DNA of 52,964 nt from Betaproteobacteria bacterium SCGC AG-212-J23 (lineage in GTDB: Bacteria > Pseudomonadota > Gammaproteobacteria > Burkholderiales > SG8-39): positions 1-52,964 of the forward strand of contig LSTF01000113.1 of NCBI GenBank assembly GCA_001644455.1. Direction: 5' to 3'. The notes under the pieces were generated by a model. It did no database searches. It was not told the origin of the DNA and worked only from the letters and a program-made list of their open reading frames with translations. Both the position numbers and the translations under genes were made by a program. Position 1 is the stretch's first letter, and each line of letters opens with the position of its first letter. Shown one piece after another: positions 47,430 to 52,964 of the stretch.

Positions 47430-47484
47430 GCCCTCTCCCCGCGGCAGTGTAGCAAAGCGGGCTGCGGTAACATCCGCACCACGC

Positions 47485-47575
47485 GGAGAGATGGCCGAGC
47501 GGCTTAAGGCGCACGCTTGGAAAGCGTGTGTACGTTAATAGCGTACCGTGGGTTCGAATCCCACTCTCTCCGCCA
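47485..47575 (+). tRNA. tRNA-Ser (anticodon GGA)
   Basis: Cloverleaf read by eye: acceptor arms 47485-47491 and 47565-47571, discriminator G at 47572 and genome-encoded CCA at 47573-47575. The anticodon stem encloses the loop TTGGAAA with anticodon GGA at 47519-47521, which reads UCC and UCU. The T-arm contains GGTTCGAATCC. The extra long variable arm (TACGTTAATAGCGTA) is typical of class II serine tRNAs. A TAACAT at 47468-47473 may be its -10. Confidence 0.96.
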
Positions 47576-47587
47576 ATCCGCGACACA

Positions 47588-47621
47588 AAAGAAAACGCCC
47601 AACGGCTTGCGCAGTTGGGCG
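47588..47621 (-). terminator. Minus-strand intrinsic terminator-like hairpin
   Basis: Arms 47596-47603 and 47614-47621 (eight perfect pairs, ten-base loop). Read on the minus strand the stem is followed by TTTTCTTTTG, as in an intrinsic terminator; on the plus strand no T-run follows. It would stop antisense transcription entering the tRNA-Ser gene, or be the remnant of a two-way tRNA terminator. Confidence 0.55.
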
Positions 47622-47737
47622 TGGAACCATCGCGCATCGGGCACGCGATGGAGGAGGATGCTTCAGTACGCAGAATAAGTTCCATGCGCTGACTGCAAGC
47701 TGACGGTCCGCTTTCGTACACCTTTGGTTCGCTGCCT

Positions 47738-47743
47738 TACAAT
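47738..47743 (+). promoter_or_regulatory. -10 element of the 4.5S RNA promoter
   Basis: TACAAT, five of six matches to consensus, placed so that transcription would begin near 47748-47750, exactly where the 4.5S RNA terminal stem starts. No clear -35 hexamer seen. Confidence 0.5.
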
Positions 47744-47747
47744 TCAT

Positions 47748-47849
47748 GGTGGCGGGCCTCCCCGCATTGCAGTCTGGTGAACCTGGTCAGGTCCGGAAGG
47801 AAGCAGCCACAGCCGGTCCCTGCAAGTGCCGGGGGCAAGGCTCGCCACA
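47748..47849 (+). ncRNA. ffs: 4.5S signal recognition particle RNA
   Basis: Small bacterial SRP RNA that pairs with Ffh to deliver nascent membrane proteins. The universally conserved apical region (GGTCAGGTCCGGAAGG followed by AAGCAGCC) lies at 47785-47808. The terminal stem pairs 47749-47758 with 47839-47848, with one G-U pair. Length of about 100 bases is standard for the short Gram-negative type. It precedes dnaX by 13 bases, the usual betaproteobacterial position. Confidence 0.95.
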
Positions 47850-47862
47850 AATTTTCTAATCG

Positions 47863-49425
47863 ATGAGCTATCAAGTACTTGCGCGCAAGTGGCGGCCGAG
47901 AGACTTCGGCAGCCTGGTCGGCCAGGAACATGTGGTCCGTGCGCTTCGTCACGCTCTCGAGCAAAAGCGGCTGCACCACGCCTATCTCTTCACCGGCACG
48001 CGCGGCGTCGGCAAGACGACGCTGGCGCGGATTCTCGCCAAATGCCTCAACTGCGAGACTGGCATCACGGCGCAGCCATGCAACAAATGCAGTGCGTGCA
48101 CGCAGATCGATACCGGCCGCTTTCCGGATTACGTGGAGCTCGACGCGGCGTCCAACCGCGGCGTCGACGAGATGACGCAGCTCCTCGAGCGCTCGATCTA
48201 CGCGCCGACGGCAGGGCGCTTCAAGGTGTACGTGATCGACGAAGTGCACCAGCTCTCCGGGCACGCCTTCAATGCCATGTTGAAGACTCTCGAGGAGCCG
48301 CCCGAGCATCTCAAGTTCATCCTTGCGACGACCGACCCGCAGAAGATCCCGGTGACGGTGTTGAGCCGCTGCCTGCAATTCAACCTGAAGCAGATGCCGC
48401 GGGAGGCCATCCGGGCGCATCTCGAGGGCTTGCTCAAGGAAGAGAGGATCGCGTTCGAAGGCGAAGCGCTCTCGCTCATCGGCCGAGCGGCTTCCGGCAG
48501 CATGCGCGACGCGCTCTCGCTTCTCGACCAGGCGATCGCACACGGCGGCGGCAAGGTCACTGCGGTCGGCGTCGGCGAGATGCTCGGCGCGATCGATCAG
48601 GGATTCCTGCTGCGCCTGCTGGAGAGCATCGCCGCTGGCGACGCCGCGGCCGCGGTGGCGGTTGCCGCCGAGATGCAGGCGCGCAGTCTTTCGTTCGATA
48701 CCGCGCTCGCCGATCTCGCGAGCCTGCTGCTGAAGCTCGCGCTCGCGCAATCCGCGCCGGATGCGCTCGAAGCCGACCTGCCGGAGCGTGCGCGCGTCCT
48801 CGACCTCGCTGGCCGTTTCGATCCCGAGACGGTGCAGCTCTGCTACCAGATCGCGCTGCAGGGCAGGGAAGACTTGCCGCTCGCGCCCGATGAGCACGGC
48901 GGCTTCGTCATGACCATCCTGCGGATGCTCGCTTTCCGACCCGAGAGCGGAAGCCGCGAATTGGCGCCGGCTCCAAAGAAGCCGGGTGCCGCCGCGAAGC
49001 CGGTGACCGCCGCCGCCCCCAAGGGCGAAGGCGCGTGGCCGCAGCTGGTGCAATCGCTGTCGGTGACGGGTGCCGCTCGAGAGTTGGCGCGCCATGCCGA
49101 GCTGAAGCGCCGCGAAGGCTCTCTCTTCGAGCTGGTGGTGCCGAAGTCCCGGGCCTACCTCGCCGAGCGGAGCTACCTGGACAAGCTGAAGGCCGCGCTC
49201 GAGCAGCATCTCGGCGGCGCGGTGACGATCAAGGTTTCCGTCGGCGACACCTCCGGTGCGACCGCGGCGGCGATCGAGGCTGGCGAGCGCGACGCGTCGC
49301 GCGCCGCTGCCACCCAAGCCGTGCAGAAGGACGGCTTCGTCAACGATCTCGTCAACCTGCTCGACGGCAAGGTGGTCGACTCGAGCATTCGCAGTGAAGG
49401 CAACATCAGGCCGGAAGGCAAATGA
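47863..49425 (+). CDS. dnaX: DNA polymerase III subunit gamma/tau
   Basis: Clamp-loader ATPase of the replisome. The AAA+ domain starts [20 protein letters not shown], with Walker A in [19 protein letters not shown], zinc ligands Cys64, 73, 76 and 79 in [20 protein letters not shown], Walker B in [16 protein letters not shown] and the sensor region [18 protein letters not shown]. The collar domain and a C-terminal tau region (from about 370, after an Ala/Pro/Lys linker) follow. At 520 residues it is short for tau. I saw no A-rich slippery heptamer of the E. coli type, so a separate gamma form by frameshifting is not evident. Confidence 0.96.
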   Translation: MSYQVLARKWRPRDFGSLVGQEHVVRALRHALEQKRLHHAYLFTGTRGVGKTTLARILAKCLNCETGITAQPCNKCSACTQIDTGRFPDYVELDAASNRGVDEMTQLLERSIYAPTAGRFKVYVIDEVHQLSGHAFNAMLKTLEEPPEHLKFILATTDPQKIPVTVLSRCLQFNLKQMPREAIRAHLEGLLKEERIAFEGEALSLIGRAASGSMRDALSLLDQAIAHGGGKVTAVGVGEMLGAIDQGFLLRLLESIAAGDAAAAVAVAAEMQARSLSFDTALADLASLLLKLALAQSAPDALEADLPERARVLDLAGRFDPETVQLCYQIALQGREDLPLAPDEHGGFVMTILRMLAFRPESGSRELAPAPKKPGAAAKPVTAAAPKGEGAWPQLVQSLSVTGAARELARHAELKRREGSLFELVVPKSRAYLAERSYLDKLKAALEQHLGGAVTIKVSVGDTSGATAAAIEAGERDASRAAATQAVQKDGFVNDLVNLLDGKVVDSSIRSEGNIRPEGK

Positions 49426-49432
49426 GGCGACG

Positions 49433-49756
49433 ATGAAAGGCAACATCGGGCAGCTGATGAAGCAGGCGCAGATGATGCAGGAGAACATGCGCCGCATGCA
49501 GGAAAGCCTGGGCACGATGGAGGTCGAGGGCCAGTCGGGCGCCGGCATGGTGAAAGTGCAGATGAATTGCAAGCACGAGGTGAAGCGGGTCTCGATCGAT
49601 CCCTCGCTGGTCGGCGACGATCGCGAGATGCTCGAGGATCTCCTGACCGCGGCTTTCAACGATGCCGCGCGCAAAGTGGACGCGACCGTCAGCGAGAAGA
49701 TGGCGGGCATGACCGCCGGCCTCGGCCTGCCGGCGGGCTTCAAGCTGCCGTTTTGA
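49433..49756 (+). CDS. YbaB/EbfC nucleoid-associated protein
   Basis: A 107-residue dimeric DNA-binding protein of the YbaB/EbfC family. It shows the expected [20 protein letters not shown] start, a central [20 protein letters not shown] and a C-terminal helical part [20 protein letters not shown]. The start at 49433 is seven bases after dnaX; the longer frame from 49256 is dnaX sequence. dnaX-ybaB-recR is a widely kept order in bacteria. Its TGA overlaps the recR TTG. Confidence 0.94.
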   Translation: MKGNIGQLMKQAQMMQENMRRMQESLGTMEVEGQSGAGMVKVQMNCKHEVKRVSIDPSLVGDDREMLEDLLTAAFNDAARKVDATVSEKMAGMTAGLGLPAGFKLPF

Positions 49757-50364
49757 GCAAGAACGCCGTTCCCACGGCGAAAGGCCTGGAGCGGCTGCTG
49801 CAGGCCTTGCGGGCGCTGCCCGGCGTCGGCCCGCGCTCGGCGCAGCGGATGGCCTACCACCTCCTGCAGCACGATCGCGCCGGCGCTGGCGAGCTTGCCC
49901 AAGCGCTGGAAGGCGCGCTGACGGGCGTGCGGCGCTGCGAGCGGTGCCACAATTTCTGCGAGGAAGAGATCTGCGCGCTGTGCCGCTCTTCGCGCCGCGA
50001 CCCTTCGCTTCTCTGCGTCGTGGAAACGCCGGCCGACCTGGCGATGATCGAGCAGACCATGAGCTACTCCGGCATGTACTTCGTTCTGATGGGGCGGCTT
50101 TCTCCGCTCGACGGAGTCGGTCCGCGCGACATCGGCCTCGATCGGCTGCTCGAGCGGGCGAGCGCCGGGGAAGTGCAGGAGGTGATCCTGGCGACCAACT
50201 TCACCAATGAAGGCGAAGCGACGGCCCACTACGTCGCCGAGATGTTGCGCGCCCGCAAGCTGCGCGTGAGCCGCATCGCGCGCGGCGTGCCGCTCGGCGG
50301 CGAGCTCGAGTATGTCGATGCCGGCACGATCTCGCAGGCGCTGCTGGAACGCAGGGAAATCTAG
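49753..50364 (+). CDS. recR: Recombination protein RecR
   Basis: Works with RecO and RecF to load RecA at single-strand gaps. The 203 residues include a helix-hairpin-helix ([20 protein letters not shown]), a zinc finger with Cys62, 65, 74 and 77 ([16 protein letters not shown]) and a Toprim domain ([18 protein letters not shown], then [20 protein letters not shown]). The start is a TTG at 49753 that overlaps the YbaB stop as TTGA; no ATG or GTG is available before the helix-hairpin-helix. Confidence 0.94.
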   Translation: MSKNAVPTAKGLERLLQALRALPGVGPRSAQRMAYHLLQHDRAGAGELAQALEGALTGVRRCERCHNFCEEEICALCRSSRRDPSLLCVVETPADLAMIEQTMSYSGMYFVLMGRLSPLDGVGPRDIGLDRLLERASAGEVQEVILATNFTNEGEATAHYVAEMLRARKLRVSRIARGVPLGGELEYVDAGTISQALLERREI

Positions 50365-50379
50365 TACATTGGAGGTGCT

Positions 50380-51390
50380 ATGAAAAACATCCTTTTCGCC
50401 CTCCTGCTGGTCGCCGCACCCGCGGCACATGCGCAGCTCGAAAAAACCGACGTTCACATCGCGGTCGGCGGTAAGTCTGCGCTGTACTACCTACCGCTCG
50501 TTCTCACCGAGCGCCTCAACTACTTCAAGGATGAAGGACTCAACGTCCGCATCAGCGACTTCGCGGGTGGTACCCGCTCGCTCGAGGCGGTGGTCGGCGG
50601 CAGCGCCGATGTGGTGGCGGGCGCCTACGAGCACACGATCAACATGCAATCGCGCAAGCAGAGTTTTCAGGCTTTCGTGCTGGCCGGCGCGGCGCCGCAG
50701 ATCAGCGTCGCGATCTCGAGCAAGCTCGCCGGCAAGTACAAGTCGCCGAAGGATCTGAAGGGCCTCAAGATCGGCGTCAGCGCGCCGGGGTCGAGCACCA
50801 ACATGGTGATCAACTACGTGCTCGCGCAGGGCGGGCTAAAGCCCACCGACGTCGCGATCATCGGCGTCGGCGCCGGCGCGAGCGTGATCGCGGCGATTGA
50901 CCAGGGCCGCGTCGACGTGATTTCGCAGACCGATCCGGCGGTGACGATGCTGGAAAGAGACGGCAAGGTGAAACTGATCGCCGAAACGCGGACGCCGGAG
51001 GGCACGGCGAAGCTGTTCGGCGGGCCGATGCCGGCCGCGAGCCTCTACGCGCCGCTGGAGTTCATCCGGAAGAATCCGCACACCGTGCAGGCGCTGACCA
51101 ACGCGACGGTGCGCACGCTGCGCTGGATGCAGGACGCCACGCCGCAGCAGATCCTCGCCACGGTGCCGGAGGAGTACCTGTTGGGCAACAAGGCGATGTA
51201 TCTCTACGCCTACAACAACGTGAAGACCGCCTACTCGAAGGACGGCTACTTCAGCGAGGCCGGCGCCAGGACCACGCTCAAGGCCCTCGCTTCCTTCAAT
51301 CCAAACATCAAGCCGGCCGAGATCAATCTTGCGCAGACCTACACCAACGAGTTCGTGAAGAAGGCGAACGCGAAATACGGCAAGAAGTGA
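50380..51390 (+). CDS. NMT1/THI5-type ABC transporter substrate-binding protein
   Basis: A 336-residue periplasmic protein of the nitrate/sulfonate/pyrimidine-precursor type. Signal peptide MKNILFALLLVAAPAAHA; mature part shows GKSALYYLPLVLTERLNYFK, DEGLNVRISDFAGGTRSLEA, VVGGSADVVAGAYEHTINMQ and LKGLKIGVSAPGSSTNMVIN. These resemble SsuA/TauA/ThiY-like proteins; the ligand cannot be told. GGAGGTG precedes the ATG. It forms a complete ABC importer with the next two genes. Confidence 0.9.
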   Translation: MKNILFALLLVAAPAAHAQLEKTDVHIAVGGKSALYYLPLVLTERLNYFKDEGLNVRISDFAGGTRSLEAVVGGSADVVAGAYEHTINMQSRKQSFQAFVLAGAAPQISVAISSKLAGKYKSPKDLKGLKIGVSAPGSSTNMVINYVLAQGGLKPTDVAIIGVGAGASVIAAIDQGRVDVISQTDPAVTMLERDGKVKLIAETRTPEGTAKLFGGPMPAASLYAPLEFIRKNPHTVQALTNATVRTLRWMQDATPQQILATVPEEYLLGNKAMYLYAYNNVKTAYSKDGYFSEAGARTTLKALASFNPNIKPAEINLAQTYTNEFVKKANAKYGKK

Positions 51391-52187
51391 TGCCGGCGCT
51401 CGCGCTGGAGGACGTGCGGGTCACGTTCGTCTCGCCCGATGGCGCTCGCTACACCGCGGTTCGCGACACCACGCTGCGTGTCGAGCCCGGCGAGTTCGTT
51501 TCGGTCGTCGGGCCTACCGGCTGCGGCAAGTCGACCTTGCTGAATGTGGCGGTGGGCCTGCTGCAACCCTCGGCGGGTGGAGTCTGCGTCTTCGGCGAGG
51601 CTCTTGCGGGACTCAACCGCAAGGCCGGATACCTGTTCCAGACCGAGGCGCTCATGCCCTGGCGCACGGCGCTGCGGAACGTGACGGCCGGCCTGGAATT
51701 TCGCGGCGTGGAAAAGGAGGAAGCGAGGCACCAGGCCGAGCGCTGGCTGCAGCGCGTCGGCCTCGCGGGCTTCGGCGACCGCTATCCGCACCAGCTCTCC
51801 GGGGGCATGCGCAAGCGCGTCGCCCTGGCGCAGACCCTGATCCTCGATCCGCAGATCATCCTCATGGACGAGCCGTTCTCGGCGCTCGACATCCAGACCC
51901 GGCACTTGATGGAGAACGAGCTGCTCGAGATCTGGTCGGCGAACCGCAAGTCGGTGCTGTTCATCACGCACGACCTGGAGGAGGCGATCTCGCTCTCCGA
52001 CCGCGTGGTGGTGATGTCCGCCGGTCCTGAATCGCGCCCGATCGGCGAGTTCGCCATCGACCTCGCGCGGCCCCGCGACGTGGCCGAAGTGCGCCTCACG
52101 CCACGCTTCATCGAGCTGCACACCCAGATCTGGCACGCGATGAAGGCCGAAGTGCTGAAGAGCTATGTCCGGCAGCAGGCCCACTAG
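51390..52187 (+). CDS. ABC transporter ATP-binding protein (SsuB/TauB type)
   Basis: A 265-residue ATPase of a nitrate/sulfonate-type importer. Walker A is SVVGPTGCGKSTLLNVAVGL, Q-loop in GYLFQTEALMPWRTALRNV, signature QLSGGMRKRVALAQTLILDP, Walker B in IILMDEPFSALDIQT and the switch histidine in VLFITHDLEEAISLSD. The ATG at 51390 overlaps the preceding stop (TGATG); an in-frame GTG at 51387 would add one residue. Confidence 0.94.
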   Translation: MPALALEDVRVTFVSPDGARYTAVRDTTLRVEPGEFVSVVGPTGCGKSTLLNVAVGLLQPSAGGVCVFGEALAGLNRKAGYLFQTEALMPWRTALRNVTAGLEFRGVEKEEARHQAERWLQRVGLAGFGDRYPHQLSGGMRKRVALAQTLILDPQIILMDEPFSALDIQTRHLMENELLEIWSANRKSVLFITHDLEEAISLSDRVVVMSAGPESRPIGEFAIDLARPRDVAEVRLTPRFIELHTQIWHAMKAEVLKSYVRQQAH

Positions 52188-52964
52188 GTCGCTGCGCCTC
52201 TGGCAGGCGGCGCTGTTCCTCAGCGTGATGTTCTTCTGGTACGCGGCGACCAGTCCGACCCTTCTGCCGCCGATCTATTTCGACGATCCAAACAAAGCCG
52301 CGTTTTTCTTCGGCGAGCCGGTGAAAGTGCTGGCCAGGATCTGGGACTGGTTCTCTTCGGGATCGATCTATCCGCACCTTTGGGTGACCCTGGTCGAGAC
52401 CGTGCTGGCCTTTGTCGTCGGCACGGTCCTTGGTCTCGTCGTCGGCCTTTGGCTCGCGCTGAGCCCGACGGCATCGGCGCTGCTCGATCCCTATATCAAG
52501 GCGCTGAACTCGATGCCTCGGGTGATCCTGGCGCCGATCTTCGGCGTCTGGTTCGGCCTGGACATCGCCTCCAAGGTGGCGCTGGGCGTGACGCTCGTGT
52601 TCTTCATCGTTTTTTTCAACGTGTACCAAGGCGTGCGCGAGGTCAGCCATACAGTGCTGGCCAACGCCCGAATCCTCGGCGCTTCGGATCGTCAGCTCCT
52701 GCGGCATGTGTATGTGCCGAGCGCGATGAGCTGGGTGTTTGCCAGCCTCCACAACTCGGTCGGACTTGCCTTCGTGGGCGCCGTCGTCGGCGAGTATCTC
52801 GGCTCTTCCCGGGGCGTCGGCTATGTGATCCTGCAAGCCGAGGGGACCTTCGATATCAACGCGGTTTTTGCAGGAATCCTGGTTCTGACCGCGTTCGCGC
52901 TGCTCCTGGACGGGGCGGTTTCGCTCGCGGAGCGGCGCCTTCTCGTGTGGCAGCCCCGTAGCGG
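52165..52964 (+). CDS. ABC transporter permease (partial, runs off window)
   Basis: Open from the ATG at 52165 to the window edge, 266 codons and probably nearly full length for the SsuC/TauC family. Several membrane helices can be read, the first being LWQAALFLSVMFFWYAATS, followed by a long periplasmic loop and VTLVETVLAFVVGTVLGLVV. The cytoplasmic coupling loop is NARILGASDRQLLRHVYVPS, a good match to the EAA motif. It overlaps the ATPase gene by 23 bases. Together with the two genes before it this is a three-part importer. Confidence 0.92.
   Translation, partial: MSGSRPTRSLRLWQAALFLSVMFFWYAATSPTLLPPIYFDDPNKAAFFFGEPVKVLARIWDWFSSGSIYPHLWVTLVETVLAFVVGTVLGLVVGLWLALSPTASALLDPYIKALNSMPRVILAPIFGVWFGLDIASKVALGVTLVFFIVFFNVYQGVREVSHTVLANARILGASDRQLLRHVYVPSAMSWVFASLHNSVGLAFVGAVVGEYLGSSRGVGYVILQAEGTFDINAVFAGILVLTAFALLLDGAVSLAERRLLVWQPRS

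Noticed and set aside
47648-47692. Fourteen-codon open frame after the second hairpin in the tRNA-ffs gap
   Set aside because: Too short to support, no clear ribosome site outside the hairpin, and no resemblance to a leader peptide.
47737-50457. Minus-strand open frame of 906 codons opposite ffs, dnaX, ybaB and recR
   Set aside because: Shadow frame; its translation has no recognisable domain and it crosses several well-defined genes and the 4.5S RNA.

Overview
The window is high-GC, gene-dense bacterial DNA whose gene content and order fit a betaproteobacterium (Burkholderiales or a close, probably environmental, lineage). The pointers are a TCA cluster divergent from methylcitrate-cycle genes, a Bug-family binding protein, a DUF3460-like small protein and the order tRNA-Ser / 4.5S RNA / dnaX / ybaB / recR. 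No mobile element, phage gene or CRISPR array was seen. This assignment is inference from gene content; no database search was possible.

Region 1 (1-6787, minus strand) reads mdh, prpB, prpC, a small DUF3460-like gene, prpD and acnA (3' end cut by the window edge). The genes abut or overlap and join the TCA cycle to propionate oxidation through 2-methylcitrate. Region 2 (6848-17138, plus strand) diverges from it: sdhC, sdhD, sdhA, sdhB, sdhE, gltA, sucA, sucB and lpd, covering citrate synthase, the 2-oxoglutarate dehydrogenase complex and succinate dehydrogenase. The only sizeable gap, between sucA and sucB, can fold into an RNA hairpin.

Region 3 (17098-21808) holds three redox genes of unknown purpose between lpd and zapE: a VAO-type flavin oxidase, a protein with two 4Fe-4S sites and a geranylgeranyl-reductase-like flavoprotein. 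Region 4 (21777-24625) is acuI and prpE, two entry routes to propionyl-CoA that would feed region 1. Region 5 (24622-35225) is a tightly overlapping catabolic run: two GlcG/HbpS-like proteins, a flavin monooxygenase, a UbiD-type decarboxylase, a Bug binding protein, a cupin, a DoxX-like membrane protein, a gentisate-dioxygenase-like cupin, a lone molybdenum-hydroxylase large subunit, a NicX-like ring-opening dioxygenase and a LivK-type binding protein. It looks like an uncharacterised pathway for an aromatic or N-heteroaromatic acid; this is the best candidate in the window for an undescribed system.

Region 6 (35229-39763, minus strand) is a class I fumarase, an HMG-CoA-lyase-type aldolase, a family III CoA-transferase and a Tat/lipoprotein-type metallo-hydrolase; it may be a mesaconate/citramalate route or a leucine route. 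Region 7 (39799-46457, plus strand) is acs, a tiny membrane protein, a sodium-symporter/histidine-kinase fusion (CbrA/CrbS type) and an MHS-family transporter with an extra soluble insertion, ended by a strong terminator. A minus-strand response regulator and small membrane protein follow. Region 8 (47485-52964) is housekeeping (tRNA-Ser(GGA), 4.5S RNA, dnaX, ybaB, recR) and then an NMT1-type ABC importer whose permease runs off the window. The longest stretch without a protein gene (47430-47862) is occupied by the two RNA genes, a promoter and two hairpins.
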